64,000 nt of DNA from Oscillatoria salina IIICB1. Its GTDB lineage: Bacteria > Cyanobacteriota > Cyanobacteriia > Cyanobacteriales > SIO1D9. The stretch is taken from NCBI RefSeq assembly GCF_020144665.1, contig NZ_JAAHBQ010000018.1, positions 17,453-81,452 on the forward strand, in the 5' to 3' direction. Below, one piece after another: positions 34,630 to 44,500 of the stretch. The first letter of the stretch is position 1. Each line of letters begins with the position of its first letter. The position numbers and the translations under genes were made by a program. The notes beneath the pieces are model-generated. The model was not told where the DNA came from. It saw nothing but the letters and a program-made list of their open reading frames with translations, and ran no database searches.

Positions 34630-37600
34630 TTAATTTTGCTTTAATTTTTTTCTAAAATTTGTTCGTTGTTGTCTTAAATTCTTGAGTGACTCGCGATATT
34701 CTGCACGAGTTTGACCTTGTTTGGCAGCAGTTTCTATTGCTTCTCCCGATGTGAAAAATTTGGCAAGAGCATCAATAGTTGGAGATTTAATCATCTCCAC
34801 AACTGATAATTCTTGAGCAAAAATTTCTTGTAATCTAACTTGGGTTTTAATTAAAAGTAGGGAATTGCCTCCTAATTCAAAGAAGTTATCATGAATTCCT
34901 ACCTCTTCTAATTGGAGAATTTCTCGCCAAATTGCAGCAATACTTTGTTGAATTTCAGTTTGGGGTTTGACAAAGGCGAATTTTTCAGGAGTACGAATAT
35001 TTTTCGGTACGGGTAAAGCGCGGCGATCGATTTTTCCATTAACTGTTAAAGGCAAAGTTTCGAGAATGATAAAGTGAGCCGGAATCATGTATTCAGGCAG
35101 TTTTTGTTCTAGGAAATTACGCCATTCATTTGCAGATAAATTTTCAGGATTATTTTGATTTGATTTCAGAACTAAATAAGCTACTAACTGCTGACTTTCC
35201 TCAGTTTCAGCAACAGTAGTCAGAACTACTTCTCTAATCAAAGGATGAAGTTTTAATGTTGATTCAATCTCACCAAGTTCAATACGATGACCATTAATTT
35301 TTACTTGGAAATCTTCTCGTCCGAGAAACTCAATATTACCATTCGGTAAATAACGTCCTAAATCGCCAGTTTTATACAATCTTTCTTGAGTTTGAGGATG
35401 AATAATAAAGCTAGCATTAGTTTTTTCTGGATTATCCCAATAGCCTTTAGCTAATCCAATTCCACCGATATAAAGCTGTCCGGGAACCCAAATTGGACAA
35501 GGTGACATTGCTTCATTCAAAACATAAAAATGCTGGTTAGCCATTGGACGACCGTAGGGTATACTTTTCCAAGTTGAGTCAACTTTTTCAATCGGATAAA
35601 GAATCGACCAAATTGAAGCTTCTGTGGCTCCTCCTAAGCTAATTAGCTGCACTTTTGGAGATAAGGCGCGAATTTGTTCGGGTAAGCTTAAAGGTAGCCA
35701 GTCTCCACTTAACATTACTAACCTGAGTGAGGGAAGTAATTGTGTGGAGGAACCTGTTGTATATTCAACTAACATTTGCATTAGTTGGGGTACGGAGTTC
35801 CAAACTGTAACTTGGTTTTCAGTTATTAATTGTAGCCAATGAGCAGGATTTTTAGTACCATCGGCATCAGGAATAACAATGGTTCCTCCGGCGCTTAAAG
35901 TGCCAAAAGTGTCATAAACTGAGAGATCGAAACTGAGAGATGATAAGGCAAATATGCGGTCTTTTGAGTTTACCTGAAAGCGTTGATTGATGTCGAGAAT
36001 GGTATTAACTGCACCTCGATGATCGATTGTGACTCCTTTGGGTTTTCCAGTGGAACCGGAAGTGTAGATTACATAAGCTAAATCGGTGGGTTGGGTGACA
36101 TATTTTAGGGTAATATTAGAGTCAGAAACTTCGCTAGTATCTAGATTAAGGCGTTGGACATTTTCAGGTAATTTTAAAGTGTCAAGATGGGATTGAGTAA
36201 GTACCCATTGAACTTTTCCTGACTCTAACAAATACCATTGTCGCTCGGTGGGTAGTTTGGGGTCAATGGGTAAATAAGCAGCCCCAGAAGCTAAAACCCC
36301 CAAAACAGCGACAATTTGTTCCCATCCTTTCTCCATCAGAATAGCAATTAATTGGTTAGGAGTTGCGCCGAGTTGTTGGAGTTGAGTTGCGAGGTAATTT
36401 GCGCGATCGCGTAATTCTCGATAAGTTAAAATACGATCGCTACTGACTATGGCTGTTTGCTGGGGATGCAACAAAGCTTGCTCGAAAAAACCACTATGCA
36501 GTAAAACTTTTTCCGGAATTGGTTTGTCAGTACAATTAATCGCGGCAATCTGTTTTTTTTGTGTTATTGGTAACAGTTTTCTTGTCTTCGTTTGCCAAAT
36601 TTTCTCTTCATTCGCCAGACGTTCAAGAAAGTCACTGTAAGCATTAAACATATCATCTAAAAGTCCGGCGGGAAATAGTTCTTCTACTGCATCCCAATAG
36701 AAAATTAAAGCATTATTGTCTTCATAAACTTGATGATCTAAATAAACTTGTGGTGTTTGGCTGACGCTATAAACAATGTCTCCTAACCATGACATCGGTA
36801 AAGAGTCTCTGCTGCTTGTATCACCCATTAAGGTACTTGTAAATACCACAGGCATTATTGCACCCGAATTTCTTTCTTGTCTCCGGGCTAATTCTCGCAA
36901 AATATGTACGCCACTAACATAACGATGGTCGAGGGCATCCCAAAATTGTTTTTGGATACGTTTAACTCGCTCTACAAACGAGTCTGGTTCGGAGTTATCT
37001 ACTGCTAATAAAGTTAAGGAAGTGAAGTCTCCGACAAGATCATTTACTTGGGAATGGATGGGCAAAGTATTAAACAAAGTTAACGTGAGCGTAAAGCGAG
37101 GATTTTTACTCCAAAGCGTAAGAATTTCCGTAAATGCTGTTAACAATAATCCCGTAGGAGTTACACCTAATTTTGTTGCTTGTTGTTTAATTTTTTGCCA
37201 GGTGGTTGAGGCTAATTTTCCGCTTCGGCGCATAATGCGCGGTTGTTTAATTGTGGCTAAACTTTTTTCTAAAGGTAGTTCGGGCGATGGTGGTAAACTA
37301 GGAAGAAGATTTTGCCAATAATTTAGCGAACGACGGTAGGTTTCCGATTTACGAAACTCAATTTCTGCTAAAACATAGTCTCGAAATGATAGTTCTAAAC
37401 GAGGAAGAGATGCTTTTGGGTTTTCCATTAGTTGAGCCAATTCTCGACTAATAATTCCCAAACTCCAAGCATCACAAATTAAGATATCAAAGCTAAAATG
37501 TAGCCTCACTCGTTGATTATTTAGCAGAGATGCTTGAATTTCAAAGAGGGGCCACTTTTCAGCAGCAAAAATTTGGTGGTCTAATCTTTCCCGAATTTCA

Positions 37601-38019
37601 GCCAAGCGATTTTTTGCTGTTTCTGGGGTTTCTTCTCGCAAGTCCCAAACTTTAATTTGATAAGCGGGAACTTGCTCTAAAATTCGCTGTTCGCCATTAT
37701 TTTGGACGATTGCTCGTAGCATACCATGACGTTCGATTATTTGCTGCCATGCGTGGCTAAAATGTTCTAAATTTAAGTCAAATGTATCGATTTCTAAATA
37801 CAAATGAGTGGCAACATTTCCTAATTCAAAAGCTCCTTGACGACCAATCCAATAAGCTTGTTGAATATCAGTGAGGGGAAAGGGTTCATTTTGTGCTTCT
37901 GGTTGAGGAATTATTGTTGGTAGTTCGCTATCTTGAGACTTGACTTTTTTACCTCGTAAGCGTTTTTCTAAAAGGGCTTGTTTGGCTGGTGATAGCTGCG
38001 ATTTTGCTGATAATGACAT
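34630..38019 (-). CDS. NRPS Cy-A-PCP, predicted cysteine/thiazoline module (second)
   Basis: An 1129-residue synthetase. The N-terminal LSPAKQALLEKRLRG is a docking helix. The Cy domain (about 45-470) starts PFPLTDIQQAYWIGR and has D178-ILIC-D183-AWS, the DxxxxDxxS motif that replaces HHxxxDG and makes heterocycles. The A domain (about 500-1010) reads D-L-Y-N-M-S-L-I-W, essentially the cysteine code of PchE and HMWP2 (DLYNLSLIW). The PCP has Ser1053 in LGGNSL, then a basic, coiled tail. It should condense and cyclise Cys to a thiazoline. It follows the FkbH-like gene and precedes the split KS-AT gene by 18 bases. Confidence 0.9.
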   Translation of the reverse strand: MSLSAKSQLSPAKQALLEKRLRGKKVKSQDSELPTIIPQPEAQNEPFPLTDIQQAYWIGRQGAFELGNVATHLYLEIDTFDLNLEHFSHAWQQIIERHGMLRAIVQNNGEQRILEQVPAYQIKVWDLREETPETAKNRLAEIRERLDHQIFAAEKWPLFEIQASLLNNQRVRLHFSFDILICDAWSLGIISRELAQLMENPKASLPRLELSFRDYVLAEIEFRKSETYRRSLNYWQNLLPSLPPSPELPLEKSLATIKQPRIMRRSGKLASTTWQKIKQQATKLGVTPTGLLLTAFTEILTLWSKNPRFTLTLTLFNTLPIHSQVNDLVGDFTSLTLLAVDNSEPDSFVERVKRIQKQFWDALDHRYVSGVHILRELARRQERNSGAIMPVVFTSTLMGDTSSRDSLPMSWLGDIVYSVSQTPQVYLDHQVYEDNNALIFYWDAVEELFPAGLLDDMFNAYSDFLERLANEEKIWQTKTRKLLPITQKKQIAAINCTDKPIPEKVLLHSGFFEQALLHPQQTAIVSSDRILTYRELRDRANYLATQLQQLGATPNQLIAILMEKGWEQIVAVLGVLASGAAYLPIDPKLPTERQWYLLESGKVQWVLTQSHLDTLKLPENVQRLNLDTSEVSDSNITLKYVTQPTDLAYVIYTSGSTGKPKGVTIDHRGAVNTILDINQRFQVNSKDRIFALSSLSFDLSVYDTFGTLSAGGTIVIPDADGTKNPAHWLQLITENQVTVWNSVPQLMQMLVEYTTGSSTQLLPSLRLVMLSGDWLPLSLPEQIRALSPKVQLISLGGATEASIWSILYPIEKVDSTWKSIPYGRPMANQHFYVLNEAMSPCPIWVPGQLYIGGIGLAKGYWDNPEKTNASFIIHPQTQERLYKTGDLGRYLPNGNIEFLGREDFQVKINGHRIELGEIESTLKLHPLIREVVLTTVAETEESQQLVAYLVLKSNQNNPENLSANEWRNFLEQKLPEYMIPAHFIILETLPLTVNGKIDRRALPVPKNIRTPEKFAFVKPQTEIQQSIAAIWREILQLEEVGIHDNFFELGGNSLLLIKTQVRLQEIFAQELSVVEMIKSPTIDALAKFFTSGEAIETAAKQGQTRAEYRESLKNLRQQRTNFRKKLKQN

Positions 38020-38063
38020 TATTTTAAGTTCCGAAAAGTAGTTGTAAAAATAATAATTAAAGA

Positions 38064-39131
38064 TTAATCAGTTATGTCAATTTTTAGATAATCTGGGAAA
38101 GGCTGAATTTGCTGGAAATTATTTTCGAGAATTACTAAGTTATCTTGCTTGTCAATCTCTTTAAAGCCAGCAAATTTATAAGTAATATACATCATCCGGT
38201 TGCGATTGTTGGCGACAAATTCGGCACGGAGGGGAACGTTTTTTTCTTGAGCTAAATTAAGCAAATAATTCAGCATCACTGTCCCTACTCCTCTAGACAT
38301 AACCCGACAGGACATGAGGAAAAGCTTTATTGTCCAACAATTGTCGAGACATTCAACTAAAACTAAGCCAATTTTCCCATAGTCTCCATACTTATCGGTT
38401 AAACTAGCGATTAATAATTTATGCTGCTTTGATTGGCGAAATCGATCGAGTTGTTCGTAGGAATAAGTATAGCCTGTGGTGTTGAGTTGATTGGTTCTGA
38501 CTGTTAATTCTTCTGCTCTTTGTAAATCTTCTTCTTTTGCAGTGGAAATAGTCAAGTGCATTTTGAGGGTAGCTAAAAATGCTTCTTGAGTACCAATAAA
38601 TTCTGACTCGGCTTGCTTGCGCTCTAAATCGCTGAGGTACATCAACCTTCGTTTTTGCGAATCCTCAGTAATAAAACGAGGATTAAATTCGGGCATTGTT
38701 AATAGCTTATATAGGTTACAAGCATTGATACATAAGACTTCTGGAAGAGAAAACTGTACTTCTTCCAGTTCAAACATCCGATCGTCGATAAACGCGATCG
38801 CGTCAATCCCAATATTAATTTTTTCAGCAATTTGTTGCAGAGAATGAGCTTTGGAGTTCCAGTTAATTTGCGGATAGAGAAAATAGTCTTGCAAGCCAAA
38901 TTCTTGCAATTTCTCCATCGCTTTTGCGCGATCGTTTTTACTAGCGATCGATTGTAAAATCCCTCGACTGTCTAAAGTCTTGATAATCTCAACTACCCGA
39001 TTAGCTAATTCAACTCGCTCGTCCTCCAGCAAGACACCTTTCCAGAGGGTATTATCTAAATCCCAAACTAAACATTTAATTGTTTTTTTAGTTGTTTGCT
39101 GATGCTGTTTTTGTTCAGATTTAACAATCAT
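38064..39131 (-). CDS. FkbH-like HAD-family glyceryl transferase/phosphatase
   Basis: A 355-residue FkbH-type protein. The HAD phosphatase motif is VWDLDNTLW (about 24-32), with SIASKND and a later FIDD. The C-terminal half (about 175-340) is GNAT-like, with SRGVGTVMLNYLL and ANNRNRMMY. FkbH proteins take 1,3-bisphosphoglycerate and put a glyceryl group on a stand-alone ACP, the first step to hydroxymalonyl- or methoxymalonyl-ACP. The three upstream genes are the expected ACP and two dehydrogenases, spaced by 3-20 bases. This strongly supports a hydroxymalonyl-type extender unit. Confidence 0.85.
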   Translation of the reverse strand: MIVKSEQKQHQQTTKKTIKCLVWDLDNTLWKGVLLEDERVELANRVVEIIKTLDSRGILQSIASKNDRAKAMEKLQEFGLQDYFLYPQINWNSKAHSLQQIAEKINIGIDAIAFIDDRMFELEEVQFSLPEVLCINACNLYKLLTMPEFNPRFITEDSQKRRLMYLSDLERKQAESEFIGTQEAFLATLKMHLTISTAKEEDLQRAEELTVRTNQLNTTGYTYSYEQLDRFRQSKQHKLLIASLTDKYGDYGKIGLVLVECLDNCWTIKLFLMSCRVMSRGVGTVMLNYLLNLAQEKNVPLRAEFVANNRNRMMYITYKFAGFKEIDKQDNLVILENNFQQIQPFPDYLKIDITD

Positions 39132-39135
39132 AATT

Positions 39136-40335
39136 CTAACTATTTGTCAATACCTTTGCTGATAAATCGCGAGAAAAAGCCGCTAAACTATGTTGTTGAT
39201 AACCATAATCGGCGATCGCAATTTGTTGAATTTGGGTGCTACCTTCGATGATTTCCATTATTTTTGCATCTCGCCAATATCTTTGGACGGGGTAGTCACC
39301 GCTACAACCATTTCCACCATGAATTTGCACCGCATCATTAGCGATTTTTGTTGCTGTTGTCGAGGCGAAATATTTCGCAATGGAAGTTTCCATAATTGAG
39401 CGAGGATCTCCTTTATCTTTGAGGTAGCCTGCTTGATAACAAAGTAGCCTCGCTGCTTTCACATTGACGACCATTTCTGTAATCATTTGGCGGATTAATT
39501 GATGCTCTTTCAAAGCTACACCAAATTGCTGTCGCTGACTGGTATATTGCAAGCAAGCTTCTAAACAAGCTTGAGCAATACCAACACAACCCCAAGCTAC
39601 ACTATATCTCCCATAATCTAGTGCGGAATTAGCCACACAAGAGAAACCAAAACCTCGTCTACCGACCAAATTTTCTTGAGGAATTTGACAATCGTTGAGG
39701 TGCAATTCTGCTAACATGGAAGCTCGCACGCCTAACATTCCGGAAATGGGTTTAATTGTTAGTCCTGGGCTATTTTTAGGAACTAAAAAAGCTGAGGGTT
39801 GATTGTCCCATTGTGCAAAGACTAAAAAGACATCGGCAATTTGACCGTAGGTAATCCATTTTTTCTGCCCGTTTAAGATATAAGAGTTACCGGAATTTGT
39901 AGCAGTAGTTTCGACATTTTTCGCATCGCTACCGATATTTGGTTCGCTTAAAGCAAACGCACCTAATACTTCTCCAGTGGCTAATTTCGGCAACCAATAT
40001 TCTTTTTGAGATTTACTTCCCCATTTCAGCAAAGCATAAGCAACCATGTTGTGAACAGTTAGCAAACTCCGCAGGGAAGAACAACCTCGCCCAATTTCTT
40101 CACAAAGAAGACCATAGGCGATCGCGTCGATGCCACCACCGCCCCATTCCTGCGGCAGCACTGCCCCTAAATAACCTTTTTGGGCTAATTTGTCAATCAG
40201 GTCTTTTGGCGTGTGTTCTTGGCGATCGCAGCGATCGGCGATATCCATGATTTCGCTGTCTACGAAGCTTCTATATGCTATTTGCTTTTCTTTTTGCTGA
40301 GGAGTTAATTCTAGTTGCATTTTTCGTGAACTCAA
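39136..40335 (-). CDS. acyl-CoA dehydrogenase-type enzyme (FkbI-like)
   Basis: A 399-residue flavin-dependent dehydrogenase. Visible are GAFALSEPNIGSDAK, the KKWITYGQIADVFLVFA strand, VQIHGGNGCSGDYPVQRYWR near the C-terminus and the substrate-base region. In hydroxymalonyl- and methoxymalonyl-ACP pathways the FkbI type oxidises the aldehyde-level intermediate on the ACP; the FkbK type acts on the alcohol. Its position between the ACP (3-base gap) and the FkbH gene (4-base gap) argues for that role and against fatty acid breakdown. Confidence 0.85.
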   Translation of the reverse strand: MSSRKMQLELTPQQKEKQIAYRSFVDSEIMDIADRCDRQEHTPKDLIDKLAQKGYLGAVLPQEWGGGGIDAIAYGLLCEEIGRGCSSLRSLLTVHNMVAYALLKWGSKSQKEYWLPKLATGEVLGAFALSEPNIGSDAKNVETTATNSGNSYILNGQKKWITYGQIADVFLVFAQWDNQPSAFLVPKNSPGLTIKPISGMLGVRASMLAELHLNDCQIPQENLVGRRGFGFSCVANSALDYGRYSVAWGCVGIAQACLEACLQYTSQRQQFGVALKEHQLIRQMITEMVVNVKAARLLCYQAGYLKDKGDPRSIMETSIAKYFASTTATKIANDAVQIHGGNGCSGDYPVQRYWRDAKIMEIIEGSTQIQQIAIADYGYQQHSLAAFSRDLSAKVLTNS

Positions 40336-40338
40336 TTG

Positions 40339-40587
40339 TTAGTTTGCTAACACGGTGGTTTTGGCTTCTACTAAACGAGTCATGGCTTCTATCGTGCGGA
40401 AATTGTCAAATTCTAGGTCTTCGTTCTCGATTGAAATTTGAAATTCTTGCTCGATAAATAAGACTAATTGCATCGCGAACATTGAATTAACGAAGCCCGC
40501 AGCAAAGATATCTTCATCGTCTTTGATTTCGCGAGTTCCAAAGTATGGTGAGAGGAAATTCTTGATTTTTGTTTTAATTTCATTCAT
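40339..40587 (-). CDS. stand-alone acyl carrier protein (FkbJ-like)
   Basis: An 82-residue ACP. The phosphopantetheine site is in GFVNSMFAMQLVLFIEQEF, which resembles the FkbJ-type carrier more than the usual DSL motif. It would hold the glyceryl group from the FkbH-like enzyme during oxidation to the hydroxymalonyl unit, then hand it to a PKS AT. It lies 20 bases after the 3-hydroxyacyl-CoA dehydrogenase gene. Confidence 0.8.
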   Translation of the reverse strand: MNEIKTKIKNFLSPYFGTREIKDDEDIFAAGFVNSMFAMQLVLFIEQEFQISIENEDLEFDNFRTIEAMTRLVEAKTTVLAN

Positions 40588-40607
40588 GTTAAAATTTGCC
40601 CTAAATT

Positions 40608-41462
40608 TTAGCTATAAGTATAGAAACCTTGTCCACTTTTCCGACCGTACAATTTAGCATCTACCATTTTTTTGAGTAAATTGCAAGGTCGATATTTACT
40701 ATCGTTAAAACTTTCAAACAAAACTTCGATTGAATAAAGAATTGTATCTAAGCCAATTAAGTCGGCTGTTTCTAAAGGTCCCATTTTGTGACCAAAACAG
40801 GTTTTGAATAGGCGATCGATTTCTGAAGCTGAAGCTACGTTTTCTTGGACTAGATAAATGGCTTCATTGATTGTCAACATTAACACGCGGTTAGAAACAA
40901 AACCGGGTGAGTCATTAACTATAATACAGTCTTTGTTCATTTGAGACAACATTTTTTTGGCTGTCTCAATTGTTTCCTCGGAGGTGTGATAGCCGCGAAT
41001 CATTTCGACCATTTCTTTCATTGGTACTGGGTTCATGAAATGAATCCCAATAACTTTTTCGGGACGTTTAGTTACTGAGCCAATTTTTGTAATGGAAATG
41101 GCAGAAGTGTTGGCAGCAAATACACAATTTGGCGGACAGCTTTCGTCAATTTGTGCATAAACTTTTTGCTTAATCTCCCATTTTTCGGTGGTATTTTCGA
41201 TGACAAATTCCGCCGCTTTGAGAAATTGGTAATTTGTTGTGAATTTGATGCGACTGAGAACTTCGTCTGGATTTTCTGCTGGCTGCTTTTGTTTGAAAAA
41301 TCCTTGAAAGCGGAGATTATTTTTAACTTGTTGTTTCGCTTGTTCGAGAATTTCCTCTGTAACATCTATGAGGATGACTTGATGATTGGTTTGAGCGAGG
41401 TTTTGCGCTACCCCGACACCCATGACACCAGCCCCGATTACGCCAACTGTTTTAATTTCCAT
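40608..41462 (-). CDS. 3-hydroxyacyl-CoA dehydrogenase-type enzyme (FkbK-like)
   Basis: A 284-residue NAD-dependent enzyme. The N-terminal Rossmann motif is VGVIGAGVMGVGVAQNL, the central part has VIGIHFMNPVP and ETADLIGLDTILY is typical of 3-hydroxybutyryl-CoA dehydrogenases. In the FkbH-I-J-K sets the FkbK-type enzyme oxidises glyceryl-ACP. The start at 41462 (ATG with AAAGAG upstream) is preferred over a TTG six codons earlier. It opens the four-gene extender-supply group, which lies between the two halves of the assembly line. No FkbG-type O-methyltransferase is next to it. Confidence 0.85.
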   Translation of the reverse strand: MEIKTVGVIGAGVMGVGVAQNLAQTNHQVILIDVTEEILEQAKQQVKNNLRFQGFFKQKQPAENPDEVLSRIKFTTNYQFLKAAEFVIENTTEKWEIKQKVYAQIDESCPPNCVFAANTSAISITKIGSVTKRPEKVIGIHFMNPVPMKEMVEMIRGYHTSEETIETAKKMLSQMNKDCIIVNDSPGFVSNRVLMLTINEAIYLVQENVASASEIDRLFKTCFGHKMGPLETADLIGLDTILYSIEVLFESFNDSKYRPCNLLKKMVDAKLYGRKSGQGFYTYS

Positions 41463-41504
41463 TTTTGCTCTTTTCCTCAATTATGTAACTGTTTTTAGCT
41501 AAAA

Positions 41505-44500
41505 TCAGCTATTGACAATCAATTCTGCTGCTTCCTCTTCAGTTAAATTTTCGATTTCCGCCAAGACCATTTCTTCAATTAAGACGGCAAATTCGGCAAT
41601 TGAAGGAGCTTCGATAAACGCTCGCAAGGGAACTTCTAACTGAAAAGTTTGTCGCAGACGATGAATTAATTGGGTGGCTAATAAAGAATGTCCTCCTAAA
41701 GCAAAGAAATTGTCATGAATGCTGACTAATTCGATTCCTAAAAATTCTTGATAGAGTTCGGCAATTTGGCGCTCAGTTTCGTTGCGCGGTGCAATATAAG
41801 CAGTGCGTCGGCGCGAATTTTCCTTATTTTGCTCTGATTTAGTTACTGCTGTTGGATTAGGAAGAGATTGACGTTTCAGCCATTTGTCAATTTCCGCAGT
41901 TAAATCGGTACGCCAAATTGCAATTTGGGGAACTAAGCGATAAGAAAATATTCGCTGCAAAGCATCGATTGTTTCTTGTTGGAAAACGGCGGTTTCGTTT
42001 GAGTTTGCAGTTGTTTCAGCTAAGGAATTTCGCAGTAAGTTGGTATTTTCGGCGTGAAACCAATTTGCACTGCACCAGTGAGTTTTTCCGAGTTGATTTT
42101 GTCGGCTAGCAAAAGCATCGACAAAGTTATTTGTCGCTGTATAAGCAGCAAAGCCTACTCCACCTAAGACTGCACCAATTGAGGAAATTAAGAAACAAAA
42201 ATCAACTTCTTTGTCTGACAAAATTTTCTCTAAAGTGTAGAGTCCGTAGACTTTAGCGCGAAACTGTAATTCACATTCTTTGGGGGTGGTTTCTTGAATG
42301 GTGCGGACGATTTCTTCACCAATAAAAGCGGCTGCATGAATTACCCCATTAACTTTACCGAAGCGCTTTTCTGCTTGGGAAAATACTTGCTGCATTTGAG
42401 TTTCGTCAGCGACATCTGCTGTTGCGATCGCCACTTCTGCTCCTAATTCTTCTAATTGTCGCACTTTCTCGATCTTTGTGCTAGCTTCCGGTGGTAGTCC
42501 GGAACGTCCTACTAATACTAACTTGGCGCTGACAGTTCTGGCGAGATATTCAGCAATTGTTAAGCCAATTCTTCCCAATCCTCCGGTAATCAGATATACT
42601 CCTTCCGGACGCAAGCGTTGAGGTAATTCCACGATTTTGTCGAGTTTGACTGGGGTAAAAGTTTGCAACCATCGTTGCTTTCCTCGGTAAGCGATAATCA
42701 AATCATCAGTTTGAGTTGCGAATTCACTCAGCAGCAAATCTATTTCCGGTGAGGTAAGATTTGCGGCTAAATCCAGACTATGACAGGTAAGATTGCTGTA
42801 TTCTTGGGGAATAACTTTGCATAATCCTAACAAAGTCGCTTTTTCGGGATGACAGACATCAATGCTTTCAATTGCGTGCATTCCCCTAGATATTACCCAA
42901 ATGTCAATCGCATCGTTAATTAGTTGTTCGCTAATTGCTTGAGTGAGAAACAAAAGACTATAAAAGTTGTAAGCTTGGGTTTGGCTAAAATCTTCCTTTT
43001 CTTGATTTAGCTTGAGACTCCATAGATGTAAAATCCGATGAGGAATTTGCTTATTTGCTTGCAGACTTTGCAGAAGTTGCTGATAGTCATTTTTCGAGTC
43101 AGGGTTAATGGTATATTCGATCTCGCTAACTCGGACGAATTTCTCTCCCATCCTGACAGTGACAACTGCTTCGTTTTCTGATGTTAATCGCTGTAAAATT
43201 TGCGAACTTAGCTGAGTTTCCTCTGCAAACACCAAATAACTACACTTTTGCGCTACTTTGATTTCCGGTAAGATTGATTGCTTCCAGGTGGGAACATAGA
43301 ACCAATCGGCGGGATCTGACTTTCTGGTAGAACTAGGTAAAATAGTGGCAGATTTTGGCGGTTCCAACCAGTAACGCTGACGTTCAAAAGGATAAGTTGG
43401 TAAGGGAATGCGATAAAGTTGCTTCTCAGCCGCAAATTTTGACCAATCGATTTTAACTCCCGATAACCACAACTGACCTAAAGTATGAAGTAAAAATTCC
43501 TCATCTGACTGTTGGGTGTAAGCATCGCGTAGGGAACTAAAAACATTTCCTTCCTCTTCTAAACACTGTACAGTTAAGCTACTCAAGGTTTGTCCGGGTC
43601 CCACTTCTAAGAAAATTGGTTGTTGTTGCGCTAATTCTTTAATTCCGTCTGCAAAACGTACAGGTTGACACAGATGCTTAGTCCAATATTCGGGATTTGT
43701 CGCTTCTGCGGCAGTTATCCAAGTTCCGGTAACATTGGAGATATAAGGAATTTGCGGTGGTTTGAGGTTGATTGTTTTGACTAATTCCGTGAAAGGTTGC
43801 GCGATCGCCTCCATCATCTGAGAATGGAAAGCGTGGGATGTCTGTAAGTGTCGATAAGCTTGTCCGTTTTCAGCTAATTGGTTAGCTAATTTTGCTACTG
43901 CTTCCTTTGTTCCCGCAACGACGCAAAGTTTGCTTCCGTTAACCGCAGATAAGGACAATTCTGAGTTGAGGAAGGGACGTACTTCAGCCTCAGCCAGAGG
44001 AATTGCTAACATCGCTCCACCTGGTAGTTTAGCAATCATTTGCGCCCTTTTCGCGACCAAAGTTAAGGCATCTTCTAAGGATAAAACTCCGGCTATGGTT
44101 GCCGCAACGTATTCACCAATACTGTAACCGATCGCTGCTGTGGGATATATTCCCCAAGACAGCCATAATTGGGCTAATGCGTACTCGATGACAAAAATCG
44201 CAGGTTGGGTAATCTGAGTTTGGTTGAGTTTTTGGCTATTTTCGTCGAGAGATGCGGAGGTACGATTTAACATTTGTCGTAAATCGATCTTAGATGTAGT
44301 TGGATTAGAGGAAGTTACCCAATCACCAGGATAAATTATCTCTCTTAAATCGATTCCAAGCAAAGGTTTGAGGAATTCGCAACAACGCGCGATCGCATTT
44401 TGAAATACTGCTTCATTTTGATACAGTTCCTTCGCCATATTGACATATTGAGTTCCCAACCCGGTAAACAGGAAAACTACGGGAATTTCGCTGGTTTCCG

